Below the pieces are notes generated by a model. The model was not told the DNA's origin. It did not search any database and saw only the letters and a program-made list of their open reading frames with translations. Position numbers and translations under genes: made by a program. This document shows, one piece after another, positions 47,094 to 60,700 of a stretch of 64,000 nt of DNA. Within the stretch, counting starts at the first letter, position 1. The number at the start of each line of letters is the position of its first letter. Source of the stretch: Tenrec ecaudatus (lineage: Eukaryota; Chordata; Mammalia; Afrosoricida; Tenrecidae); contig NC_134535.1 in NCBI RefSeq assembly GCF_050624435.1, forward strand, positions 124,111,731 to 124,175,730. Direction: 5' to 3'.

Positions 47094-47523
47094 ATCGCAT
47101 AGGGAAAAATTTTGCTCTTTGGTGGTTACCTCTAGTAAATTCTGTAACATATTAAGCTCAATGCCACTTAATTCTCAATAATGCATACATTTCAGTGAGC
47201 TAAGCCATATAAGTAGAGGGTGTGTGTATGAAACTTTGGGGCACTTTCATGCCCGACTTCTTTTCCTCCAGGATCTTCTCTGCTTTCTTCCCCAGATGTG
47301 GACAGCTGAGGTGGGCATGTGGATGACCTCCTCTGAGTATCTTGCCCACCCATCGCGCCCCACTCTGAGTACTTCTGGCAGGAGTAGGAATCCACCAGAG
47401 GGCAACTGAGCACAATAAGCCGTCTCAATCAGAGACTGGACGGTGGAGGGGACAGGGACGGTACAAATACAGGTCTGGTTTTAGGGAAATAACCTCTTTA
47501 GAGTGGACTGATTTTTCCCTGTT

Positions 47524-47710
47524 GGCACCTCAACGGCACTGTGGATTAAGCATGAGCCTGCCAACTACAGGACCGCGTTCAAACCCAGCAGCCATGAGGG
47601 AGAAAGGTGAGTGTGTCTGCTCCGCCTCTGCGGAAAGTCTGAGGTGCAGTTCTACTCTGTCCTCCAGGATCCCGACGGTGGGAATCCACTGGATGGCAGC
47701 GGATTCTTTC
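47524..47710 (+). repeat. AfroSINE, diverged
   Basis: GCACCTCAACGGCACTGTGG, TGAGGGAGAAAGGTGAG and CTCTGTCCTCCAGGATC. Confidence 0.75.
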
Positions 47711-47711
47711 C

Positions 47712-48665
47712 ATCAGACTTTACGATCTAGGGAAGCAATGGGAGGGTGAACATCTAGGATAGAAAGGCGCCATTGCCCAGTGAATCCTTTCTGTTTAAAC
47801 CAACTCATCTTTCTCCCAGAATCTTTTTAATTCCTAACTTCTGTTTACAAAACCATCGCATCCCGCAGGGGAAGGGTTTCCACAGAGGTAGAGAAAGGCT
47901 GAGGGGAGCTGACAGCTGGGAAATGGAGGAGTGGAAGCCCACTGTTTGCCCTCCACTATGGAGCTGGTGGATCAAAGCCCCCTTCATTAGCATTCTCAAC
48001 TCTGACCCCAGAGTGCTGGGCAGGGCAGACTGTCCATGCCCTCTACTGCTCACTGAAGGTTTGAGTCCCCCTGGAGACACCTGGGCACAAAGCTCTGGTG
48101 AAAAAGCAGCCACGGTGGCGAGCACTTCTACCAGACACACATGGGGTGTGTCAGCAGGAGGCAAAGTTGTCTGCTTGTCGACTGGTACACTGACCCCTAC
48201 CCTCAGCATGATTCTTGGAGAGATCTGGATCAAGGGGCTAAAGCCAAGCCAACATTGTGAGTTTTTGTTAAAGAATGACCAGCATTTTTAAACAGAATCC
48301 CCAGGATTGGCATACCTATTCATGGAACAAGGCTTTTCTTTCCAAACTTTATTCATTGATTTAGCCTAGAGGAAAAACCCTAGGTCCCATCTTCTCTGAC
48401 ATAACCTCGAAGAAGACAATCTTACTTTCCTGGAGGACTCCTTATCATCACCCCTGAATGGCTGACCCTATGGCCCAACCGCACCTCCCTCCCGCATGAA
48501 CTCCCTCTCAAATTCTTCCTTTGAGTGATGGTCCCTGTTCCATCTTCCCCACCGCTTATTGTGACATCCGTGCATCTGCAGTAGATGGAAGCAGCGGAGG
48601 TTTGAGTCTGCTCATTTGTCAATTGGAGAAATCAAATTATTTTATTGAATATGCGCTTCGAAGAG
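47712..48665. other. Unassigned DNA downstream of A2ML1
   Basis: Two overlapping antisense open frames (172 codons plus, 142 codons minus, about 47770-48290) resemble nothing I know. Probably non-coding. Confidence 0.4.
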
Positions 48666-48669
48666 TTGA

Positions 48670-48772
48670 AAGAATATTGGACTTATAGACTTGATCTGAA
48701 GTGGGCTGAGATATTTTCTTAATGTACAATTTCTCTTTGATATAAAGTTCTCTCTTACACACACACAAAAAA
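48670..48772 (+). mobile_element. LTR 3' fragment, same family
   Basis: Contains ATTGGACTTATAGACTTG, GTGGGCTGAGATATTTTC and TTCTCTCTTACACAC, matching the last ~100 bp of the 3763-4307 LTR. It lies just beyond the predicted A2ML1 transcript end. Confidence 0.65.
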
Positions 48773-48794
48773 AGAAGAGTTGAAAGAATGCTAC

Positions 48795-48845
48795 ATCACT
48801 TAGTAATGACACAGACGGTTTATTTGTATCTCTCCAGAGTCCATC
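48795..48845 (-). other. A2ML1: Predicted A2ML1 non-coding terminal exon with poly(A) signal
   Basis: About 690 bp downstream of the last coding exon a strong acceptor (CTTCTTCTTCTTTCAG) is followed 21 bases later by AATAAA (48819-48824 on the minus strand). This gives a terminal exon of only about 50 nt. The left end is set by assuming cleavage 15-25 nt past AATAAA. The assignment rests on splice and poly(A) signals alone. Confidence 0.6.
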
Positions 48846-51800
48846 CTGAAAGAAGAAGAAGACAGTCAGGAGTTCCTCAGGCTTGGAGAGGGCTTCTTCC
48901 TTTAAGAAATGCCAGGGAGTATAGAAATGGATCTCATAAAGGCATAGTGAGGTCGTGAGTAGTGCTGTCTGTCAGGTGTGCAGAATCAGGTAACCACTGC
49001 TTTTAATCATAGTATTTTCATATAACAAAGGTATATTATCTCTAAATAATTAGGGAGAAAATGGAGGTGAGCTGTATTTAAGAGCAGTCAGGTTCTATAG
49101 CCCAACCCACCATAAAATGTAGAAAACGTCTTCTGACATGTCTTGCTGAGACTGGTCACAGATTGCTCCCTTGGGGAGGTGTCAGGGGCTCCCGAGGTAA
49201 ACTAACACTAGGTCAAAATGGCAAGTCATTCATTGTTCATTATGTTGTCCACTTGTGATATTACCCATCAACGATGTAATATGTTCACTGTAGAATGTGC
49301 ATGCCTTATGAAAGATCTGTAAGCCCCCTTCTATATACCCATTAGTACATTCACCCTCTCAGTCCTGACATAGGGAAGAGCAGCCCCTGTGCCCGCTGTC
49401 TGTCTGTCTCTAGTATTTTCCACCTTCACAAAGTCACTCCTGAGGATGCACTTGAGTATTGATTGGGGCACCACACCCCCACACCCAAGACAACCCCTAC
49501 CCCCCCACAGCCTCCACCCTGTCTCTGTCAAGCTCACCTCATTCACAGGGATCACCATACTGAATTGTTGCTTGTTCATCTGTAAAATGCAACGGTGCAC
49601 ATCATTACATTGAGGGCGTCATTTGTTCAGAGAGAAACACTACGTTAGCCCTTTACAGAGCATCCCTACAGGCTGAGGCATATTCAGATGTAAAATTCCA
49701 ATCACTTACATGTGCATGCTTGTGGTAAATGAAAAAATTAAATGATCCCATCAGTTCTTCATTGCAGCAAAAATATGAAGGATATTAATATAATATTAGA
49801 GAATCATAATATTAAAATATTAGAGAAACATTGGTCCACACTGTTTTTTTTGTCCACTCGTGGGCTACAGGATATAAAATGTCTCTCGTGTAGAAGACTC
49901 TTGTAAAATGGCACAGAACTGATGAAAATATGTTAGGACTACATCGTGTAAGCCTATGCCGTTTGGCTTGGGAGGAAGCGTTTGTAAACTTGACAAGATG
50001 CCACGAAGACCGCGGCCGGGACACGTTGGGAGATGCAGGTGAAAGTTCAGCAGCCCTTACCTGGTAAGTAATAGTCATAGATCTTTATCGCTGCAGGTTT
50101 CAGGTTGGTGACCAGCACACTTTGGCTAATGGTGAAGGTGTAAGTCTGAGTCTTCTTAGTGAGCTGTGGGAAGAGAGAAGACACGTCACATTAAATAAAA
50201 ATGAGAACGAAGCTCTATGTCATGTGGCGAGTGCTCGAAACCCTTCCTTTCTTCACCCTTTTCCCGAAACCGCTCTAGCCATCTCTTCTGCCCATTCCAG
50301 CCTTCAAGGATATTCCCTCCTGCTGACTTAAGGTCCCCGAAGATACGCCCCAGTTTAAAGTGCCCAAAGAAATAGAGACGGCAGTTTTATCCCAACAGTT
50401 CTATGCTCCGTATTGGTTTTTTTGTTTGTTTGTTTGACCTCTTCATTCAGCCTCTGATCCAATGACACCTCTTCAGAAAGGTGCTCCCTAGTTGTTATAG
50501 TTTGACAGAGCCACCCTGCTGACCCCTCTCCTGTCATCTCTCTAGCTTCTTATCTTGCTTATCTTACTGCTAAATAAAGAGAGACGCTAGAAGCTCAAAA
50601 CTCACTGTCACCGAGCTAATTCTGACTCCTAGCGACGCCATAGGACAGGGTAGAAGTGCTGCTGTGGGATTTCAGACTGTCTTTAGCAGAGATGAAAAGT
50701 CCTGTCTTTCTCCCGTGGAGCTGGCTGGTTGTTTAGATATACAATGGACACAGATAGTAATATGCTGCATAACTTCTGCTTGAGCAACATCCGACCACCT
50801 GTAAATCTGCGGTCTCAACCTCCACGGAGCCTGTTCTAATAAAATTTTAAGGTACATACAATGGTTGATAATAACAAAAGGATGCTACTTCGCAGCATAC
50901 ATCAATGCAACATTGTTGTTTCTGTGTGTTAAAGATATTTGAGTATAGCTGGAAGAGCCTCTTTACCATTTCTTATGCATAGAAAGGCTTACTACACAAG
51001 GGGGCTTCAAAAATCCCACAGAACCAAGGACATAGACAAAGAAAAGATCTATGAATGGCTTTTGAGCTTGCACTTAATCATAGCCCTAATGATCATAATG
51101 CTTATGATGTGGCTCTACTTGCCATCATGAAGAGATCACTGAAGATAAGGGTGTTGTAGTAAAGAGTGGTGAAGAAATCAGATAATGACCAGCTATCGGA
51201 AAGAATAGCCTCTGGGTGGTAAAGGCTTGTTTTAAAACAAGCAACATCTAAGTGAGGTGTCAGCTAAATCCACACAGAAGAAGCACAGCAACCTGTGTGA
51301 TTCAAGGATTATAAATCATTAAATCCAAGACAGAACTCTATTGGAGTTTCAATTCTGAGCACCTACTTTGCAGAAGGCTTTGAGTGACAGTACCTATGCA
51401 AAAGCATTCAATGGTGTGGGTCATCAAGTGCTACGGATGGCCTTGAGAAGAATGGGAATCCCAGAACCTCTCATTGTGCTCATGAAGAACCTGTACATGG
51501 ATAAGGCCCTTGTGTAAATAAAACAAGGGTACATTGCGTGGTTTAAATCAGGAAAGGTGTGTGTTGGAGTTGTATCCTCTCACCATACTTAGCAATCTTT
51601 ATGCTGAGCAAACCATCAGAGAAAGCGGATTATATAAAGAAGAGTGCAGCATCAGGATTGAAGGAAGCCTTATTAACAGTGTGTGATATACAGATGACAC
51701 AACCCTGCTTGCTGAAAATCAGGAGGACTTGAAGTACTTGCTGATGAAGATCATGTATATCAAGGATTGTAGCCTTCAGTACAGATGACAACTCAAAGTA

Positions 51801-54800
51801 AAGAAGACCCAAATCCTCATAACTGGACCAATGGCAACATCATGACAAATGGAGAAAAGATTAAAGTTGTCAAGGATTTCATCTTGCTTGCATCCAGAAT
51901 CAAAATTCATGGAAGGTAGTCAAGAGATCAGGTGATACATTGCACTGGGTAAATCTGCTGCACAAGATCTCTTTAAAGTGTTGAAAAGCAATGAGCTTAC
52001 TTTGAGGACTAAGGTGCACATGATCCAAACCATTGTACTTTCAATTGCCTCATATGCAGGCAAAGTTGGACACTGACTAAGGAAGCCAGACGAAGAATCG
52101 ATGGATTTGAATGGTGGTGCCGGCAAAGAATATGGAAAGTCCCATGGACTGCCGAAAGAACCAACGAATCTGTCTTGGAAGAAGTACAGCCAGAATGCCC
52201 CTTAGAGGCAAAGGCGCTGAGACTTCATTTTATATACTTTTGACATGCTGTTGGGAGAGACCAGTCCCTGGAGAAGGACATCAAGCTACTAAAGTACAGG
52301 GGCAGCAAAAAGCTAAAAGCACCCAACAAAATGGATCTTCACAGTGGCTGCAGCAACGGGATCAAACATAAGCATGACAGTGAGGACGGTGCAGGGCCAG
52401 GCAATGTTGCATTCTGTTGTACATAGGGCTGCTATGAGTTAGCACTGACTTGATGGCCCCTAACAACAACAACAACAACATGAATGACAGTGAGAGCCCA
52501 AAGTCCTTTGGAGGGTCCCTACTTGAATCAGGCCTCCAGAGAATACCCTCTGACTATTGAGGAGGAATGGGAATAGCTTTGCTGACAGAGTGCATTGGAA
52601 AATGGATGGATGCAGATGCAGTTAGGTTAAAACTTAATGTCTTATCATTTATTCTCCCTTTTGACCTGTTTCAGTTTTGTTCTGGTTTTTATTATTTTCT
52701 GCTTTCTGTTCTATTGAGGTTTTTTGTGTGTTTTATTTGGTTATTGTTGTTGAGGGGTTTGGGGCGTGTTTTTCTTCGTATGAAATTCAGGATAGGTAAA
52801 TCTAGAGAGGCGGTAACTGGACTAATAATTTCTTAGGCTCATAGCAGTGGAGGTTGGGGGAAAATGGGAGGAAACTAATAATGAATACAAAATTGAAGAA
52901 AATCTTTTAAAACCAATTGTGGTGAGGATTACACAATTGATTCTGTGGCAGTGGATTTGGTTTTTGCGAGTTTTGTTTCTAGATTATGGTAAAATAAATA
53001 CTGGGGTTTAAAGATGTCGTGTGGAGGGGGAAAAGACCACAGATAACTCATTAACACTTATGTTTTTTAAGTACATGGCGAAATGAAAATAGTTTGGCTA
53101 CATAAGGTTAGAAAAAATACACCACAATTAATCTCACTTGTATCTTTTTACATGACTATAAGACTTTTTAAAATGACATGTAAGTGGCCAGGATTATACA
53201 TCTGTTGGAAAGTAATGTCCTCGGGTTACACACCAGAGTGTTTCATGTAATACCAACACGGAGGGAAATTAGGTAAAGCTTATGCATAACAGGAAACCCA
53301 GGTGGCATAGTGGTGATGAATTTGGCTGCTACCCACAGGGTCAACAGTTTGAAACCATAAACCAGAAGAAAGACGAGGCTTTCTACTCTCATACAGGGTT
53401 ACAGTCTTGGAAACCCACAGGGACAGTGTGTACCCTGTCCTGTAGGCTCGCTATGTATCAGCCTCTACCTGACGGCAGTGAGTTTGGTTTTGGTTTGGAT
53501 ATGCATGAAGGAGAAAATGAGACAGCGTTTATAGTCTATATTTCCGCAAGTGACCACAAGGTTGTGCTTGGTATTTCTAACTTCTTTCCTTCACCATCAT
53601 CTCATGAATGCAGACTCACTTGGTCAGGTGCCTCGTTCATTCCTGTGTACATGGTGCTCACGCGTATAGATTAAGAGGGGAATCACTAACTAAGGGAGCA
53701 GCAATGAAGCTCTTCGGTCGAGCTCCGGAATACTTACCTCTTCCAAATAAATGTTAAGTGTATCAGTTCCATATTCAACCTTCTTCACCAGGGGTTGCTG
53801 GAGGAGCTGAATAGGAAGGGGGGAAGGGGAACCAAGAGTCAGAGCCTTCCCTATCCCTTAAGATAGCACCCCCCCCCAAAGCTCTAGCATCTTCAAGGAA
53901 ACAATAGATGCTGGGGAAAGGAACCAAGATGATGACTGAATCCATTTCCTGGGGCTGATAGAGCTCTCTGGCAAATTTAGTCCCATTATGAATTGTGGAT
54001 ATATACAACTCTACCCATTTCACCAACTTTCAGATGATCATGTTAGATCCCACGAGGACCAGTGAAAGAAAGAACACAAATTACTTACCATATGATAGGT
54101 GCTCTCGACAGGACTGAACCCAGAGAGCATCTTCACCTCCACAATGGCCATATTGGAAGAACTACGACTCCCCACATAGCTGAGGACAGGAAGAAGCAAA
54201 CCTGTGTGAGCCCATTACTTGCTCCCTCAGGGCATGGATCTTGCACCCCCAGCAAACACACACATACACGCACACACATGCATGCACACACCAGACCATC
54301 TCCTATGTTGCAGGTCCTTCCTCCACCAGCCCGGTTTTCCGTGGCCCCAGTTCCTCACCTGGTGTGGACAGTAAGAGTCACAGATTGAGGTGAAGCACGT
54401 TGACCGCATCTAGCGCTTCCCATTTCCACACTAAGACTAAAGGTCTCCAGGTTTTTAGGAGGGATAATGTTGTATCTCAGCACTGTCTGATAAGAGGAAA
54501 TGGATAACCAAATGAGAGTTGAGAACCTTTTTTTTTTTTTTAGAGATTTTACAGTTTAAACTACTTTCTTTACAAACAAGATGGGGAGATAGAGAGAAGG
54601 TTCTACTTGGAAGCAAATATACACTTGAATTCCTCGGCCCAGCCTGAATTCCTTCTTATATATCTTTGCTTACTTGCACGTAGACACAGCCCTGGCCAGA
54701 GGCTTCTAAGGTGTATACTCCAGGAATATTAGGTAGAGTCTCCTGCTGAAATATCAACCGATTGACAGTCTGCACATTGAAAGTGTGCTGGAAATTCTGG

Positions 54801-57709
54801 GTGGATTGTACAACCACGCTGACCCCCTCAGTTGGCTCATAGGCAGTGGTGGCATATTTGGCAAGAGCTTGGAGAGCAACTATAGTATCCTGAGGAAGAA
54901 GAGGCAAACAAGAAACAAAACCAAACATATGCTTACCATTTTGTGAACCATTGGAATTAACCTCAAACAACCCCATAAACCCGTACATCTGTTTGTTGTT
55001 AGCGAGCTCGGATGATATCCTTTCTAAGTATCTGGAGAACCACATTCACCTTCCCTGGGGAAGCTGACGTAGAAATCAAATTGTTGTATAGAAAGTAACT
55101 GTAAGCAAGCTATTGTTGAATAGTTATAGCTTATTTGGCTAATTTAATATACTCATATTCAGAAACCATACCTAACTGCAGAACAGGCTAGTCCTTTGTG
55201 GAAATAAGTGGATAACCGTTCAGTATATATTTTGCAGTTTCCTAACTGGGGAAGGAAACAGCAGTAACTTGATAGCCATAGAAATCAGGCAGTCCATGAA
55301 GTTATTTAACTGCACACTAATCTATGGCCCAGTGGGAAGCATATCAGGGATCCTTGAAAAGTCCCTCCGTACAGGTCAACGCTTCTTAGCCACTAAGTCA
55401 TATAAAAACCTTTTCTTCATCTGGGACTAAGACACATTAGCTGTCACTAAGCAAGCATAGCATAACACAACACAGCACAGTTTGAATTTTCTATTGTGAA
55501 AACTTGATTTATATACATTTATATAGCCAAAGAAGGGAGGGGAGGAGTTTAGAAAATACATCTTGCTCTGTATCGTGAGAATTTCGACAGATTTGACATT
55601 TTGTAAACTATGTTTTAGCCAAAGGAACCCCACTTCTTATCCCCAAGGAAACAGCACAAGGGGATTCAGATGCTGCCACTGCTGTGTAAAGTAGGAAAGC
55701 AGATCATCCAGCCCGAGGGGGCGGTGAACAGGTTATAACTATGCAACTTGATCACTTACAAACAACATTTTGTCTAGCCTTTGTGAAATGTAATCAAGAA
55801 GCCTTTATGGCTTGTACATATGGAAACAATTCGAGGAAATGGCCCTCGCCATCAGCTGAAAAGCGAGCATGGATGATTTGTGATACGTGACTTCTTGTAA
55901 TAGTCAAGGATTTTATTGGAAAACGATTCTAACATATATCTGTCACTAGAGTTCTAAACATTTCGCGCACTGCTTTCTAACAACATTTTCATGGATTATA
56001 ATGATTTAAGACCCAGCAAGAAGAAGGAAGGGAGCCTCTCTTGATCTTGGGCCAAGAACTTCCCTGAAACAGGAAGCATCGTACCGTGTAATTATTTTCA
56101 ACCCCCAATAAGTTACTCTCATATTTAAACTCGGAGTTCGTAACACCTTTACCAGACATTCTATCTATTAAAAATCTGTTCCTTTATATGTTACAGTCTC
56201 CGTGAAACAAATCCTGAGTTCAACACGTCAGAGCACAAGCTCTGTGAGGACAGGACAAAGGCTTTCCTGCTTTCTTCTGTGTCTACATCAGTGCTTCATT
56301 ATGGTCTACAAGAACATTTGCAGGATGAATAAGTGGATGACTCCGCACTCTGTGGTCATGTTCTTAAATAAATGCGATGGCGTTATTTGAACTTGATTTA
56401 TGCAATTTTGACTCTCCTGTTTTCTTTCTCCTTGCCTCCACACTCCTTCCAGTTCTCTTGGCCCCTACCCTGGATGCAACACTCCACACGTCTCCTCCAG
56501 TCTAACTCACTCCTCTAAAGGATCTGACAGAATACCAACTCTCAAGTGAATCTTTTAAAAACAATGTTAAAAAAAAGAAAGAATAGTTCCCTAGCATTCG
56601 CTGCAAACAGTTGTCTGACCTGCAAGGCCTTTCCTAATATGAACCTACCTTCCCTTTCCAACTGAAATTCAACTATGATTTAGTGAAGCCAGTTTTCCCA
56701 AAGACCATCTTACATGCTCACAAAGTGATGTCACCACTCGCACCATTTCCTCCTCCTTTCAGTAGTCGCCCTCAAATTCTACAGCTCTTATAGATCTAGC
56801 TCAAATGTCATTCCTCTGTGAAGACTGTGCTCATCCCTCAAGCTGATGGAATCATCTCCTCTTGGAATTATAAATATAACCAAATCCTATTTTATACTAT
56901 AGAGAACTTGTCCAAGATTTCTGTCTAGATCATAAACTTTCAGTAAGTATTATAGCGCTCTGGCTTCCCAAGCCCTACCGTAACAGGAGGAGGTATGTTC
57001 ATCACATACCATGTTATATTTCCAAAATTGGCTTTCTGATGTATTAATTTAGTTATAATTATGTGTACCCTCTTTACATGTAAAATATTAATCTCATATG
57101 TTTCTAAACTCTACAAAGAAAGAGCATTAAATCAATTTAGTACTACTTATGTGCTCATATGATCCAGTTTTATGAATCCGATATATTTTTCATATTTTAT
57201 TCTGTTACTAGAATTATAAGATCCTAGGCCTAGAGAGTGGGATTAATTTTTTTTTTCTCTAGCTACAGAAAATTCTAGCCCTTTCGAATAAGCAGCAGTG
57301 AGGAGAGTAAGCTGTTTACCTGAGTTGAAGAGAAGCCTCCATAAGCATTGCGTTGCTTGGTTAGCCAAGCGACTATACCAGTGGCCTTTGCTATCTCCTT
57401 CTGAGTCAACCCGGGCTTGGTAAGCTGGGCCAACAATACATATGATGTGAGCTCCACATCCACAGCCTCCGGTTCAGACCAAAAGCTGGCCTCTGGCCGA
57501 CGAGTAGGTTTCTGACTCCAGTGAATGGACTCTCCTAAGGAGAAAGAAGCAAAATGAGTAAGGCCTTAGAAGCAAATAACTTTGCTATACTCTTTCTGTA
57601 AACATTGTACTTTAGAGCAGAGAAAGTACAACTAAGAATTAACAGGGGTTAGAAACAACCAGTACTTGGATTCGCTCATTTACTGACTGTAATGTATATA
57701 CAGGATGCA

Positions 57710-57744
<35 letters not shown>

Positions 57745-60700
57745 ATGCGCGCAGTCACAAACAAATCTCCAAGGTATGCTTTAGCTGGGAAATCAATAAA
57801 TGATCCAACCTCAACCTCACTACCATCTAGTTGATTCCAACTCAGAGCAAACATATAGGGCAGGGTAGAACCGAATTTCCAAGACTGCAACTTCTTAAGG
57901 AAGTAGACAGCACCCCCCCCCATCCCCACCCCCATCCCTACCCCCTTGCTGGTTTCAAACTGTGGACCTTGCAGTCGGCATCCCAATGTATAACCATTAT
58001 GCCAACAGTGCAGCAGTCTCCAGTAACTACAGGGAAACCTTGTGGAGTTATAAATCCGTATGCTATCAGAGATAAGTAAGTAGCTCAGTAAGTATAAGCA
58101 TCTTTGAAGAGTATTATGTGCATGGGGGCATTTTTTTACTTAAAGAATCTTATGGATTTTTCTTATTTTCAAAAAAATCATTTTATTGGGGCTTACACAG
58201 CTCTTATCATAATCCATACTTATATATATTTTTATTAGTTGGGATTTAGTACCTATATCCTATCATTCCATATTTCAATCACATCAAGTAGAATAGTACA
58301 ATTGCTCCCACAGTCAGTTTCCAAATAATCTTTTTCTACGTGGACTCCTGGACATTGTCTCCTTTAACTCCACCACTATCAATCTTAATCAAGGTCTTAA
58401 TGTTTGAATAGAAGAATAAAAAATAATAGTAAATTATGCATAGGAACTCTGAAAAACTATAGAAGAAATATTAAGGAAATATTAGAAGATGATCAAATAG
58501 AATGTAAGACCAAACCTCTATGACAACCAGTAGGACAGATAACTTGCAGAAAAAGAAAAACAAATGGAGATAAGAAGAGAGGGAGCTAGAAGCCTATTAA
58601 ACAGAAGTACCAAGAACGAATAACTCTTAGGAGGCAATCCAATTGGAAGAGTATAGCAGAACACATGTAAGCCTGTAGAATAATGGAGAAGAGATGATAA
58701 TTTAAAATCATTGAACAGTAGTAAGGATATCCTCCACCCGCTGTTGAAAACACCCATATTCTGACTAGAATTGCTTACATACTCAGCAAAAAAAAATCTA
58801 GAGTCCATATGAGAGGAGAACTCAGCAGTGATATTCATATAAATGAAAGCTGAGATTAAATTTCTCCCTGGAAATAGAAATTCAAATACATAGCTAAATA
58901 AGTGAGATGTATTAATATTTTATTTGTAGGATCTCTTAAAACTTCAAACAACTCTAAATACATCCAAAAGTTTTAAAAGAACTGAGAAATCTCTCCGTTT
59001 AATTCTCATTCTGTCTTAAGATACAATTTCATGATCCTACATTTAAAAAAATAAATAACAAAACCCACCGGAGGAACTGGACTCTACCTCAGACACACTT
59101 GTAACTTGAGAACTTAAGTCAGAAAATGCACGGTGTCTGAGGAAGCGGAAGCCAGGTGTTCCAAGATTATTGAACTGTTCGTAGGCAGACAAACATGGTC
59201 TTGCTATATCAATGCCCTATATGCTGTATTTTTAAAATCACTTTATTGAGGGCTCTTACAATTCTTATTACAATCTATACATCAATTGTGTCAGGCATAT
59301 TTTTACATATGTTGTCATCATTCTTTTCTAGACACTTTCTATTGAACCCTTGGTATCAGCTCCTCTTTTCCCCTGCTCTTTTTCCCTGCTTCCTGCTCCC
59401 CTCAACCTCATGATCCCTTGATAGATGATAAATTATTATTATTTTCATATCTCACACTGACCACTGTCTCCCTTCCCCCATGGTTTCTGTTGTTGTGTGT
59501 CCATCATTATGATCAGCTCCCCATTCCACCCCTCCTTCCCCTCCCATCTCCCTTCTCCCTACCCATCTGGTATCACTATTCCCATTCCTGCTCCTGGGTT
59601 GCCTGTGTCCTGAGCTCTTATCTCTTGGCTGTGTACACGCTCCGGTCTTGTCCGAAGTGAGAGGCTGCACTGGGGTCGTGATAGTGGGGTGAGGAAGCCT
59701 CAAGGAACCAGAGGAATATTGTGTGTTTCATCAGTGTTATACTGCACCCTGGTTGACTCATCCCTTCCCTTTGACCCCTCCGTAGGGGATGTTATATAGA
59801 TGGGCTTTGGGTCTCTGCTCCGACCCCCCTTGTTCTTACTATATGTTGTATTAATATTATATTGCAAATGGTAGTCGATGTCAAGGAGTTCATGAAGGAA
59901 AAGAATGTTTGGAGACTGATAGTAGCAGCACTGTACAATACTGCTTGATGGGATTGAACTATGGAATGACATGATATATGTATGAACTCCCCAAAATAAA
60001 TAAATAAATAATCACTAGCTGTGAGGTAGGGAGTCCTGGTGGTGTAGTGGGTCCTCATGGGGATGTGATCCACAAGGACCGCAGTTTGAAACCACCAGGA
60101 CTTTCTACGCCGGTGAAGAGTTCCAGTCTCAGCAAGTCACAGGCGCAGCTGCCGTGGGTTGATAGGGTTGCGATGAGCTGATATTGACTGGATGGCAGTG
60201 AGAGCTTTGGCAATTCCAACTCTTGGCAATTCCAGATGTGCCAGAGTAGAACTGTGCTCCGAGGGATTTTCAAACACTCATTTGTCGTTTTGAATTGCTA
60301 GCCCGCCTTTCTTTCTTCATTTTAGAAACATTTTGTTGTACTTTTGGTAAAAGTTTGCATAGCAATTTAGTTTTCCCAGTCAATAGTTCATTTACAAATT
60401 GCTCTGTGACATTGATTTCAATGCGTGCAACGTATCAGCTTTCTTCCTGTTGCTTCCTTGGACTTGTCGTTTCCACCCATCCTGTTTCCCTGTCCAGCTC
60501 GGTCTTCTCGTTTGGGTTTGAGCAAAAGTTGCCCTTCTAATGTTGTACACCTGAGTGTATGAAGCACACGTTCTTCCCATTCGCTTCATAGTCCCATCAA
60601 TGCAGTGATGATCCTACACTACATATAAACACGTGGCTGGAAGGTGGCCCAAACTTCAGATGCTGTTCACCAGCCTAAGAGATAGAACATTAGCTTTATG

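Noticed and set aside
47773-48291. 172-codon open frame (plus) overlapping a 142-codon frame (minus)
   Set aside because: Overlapping antisense frames in GC-richer DNA are common by chance and neither resembles a known protein.
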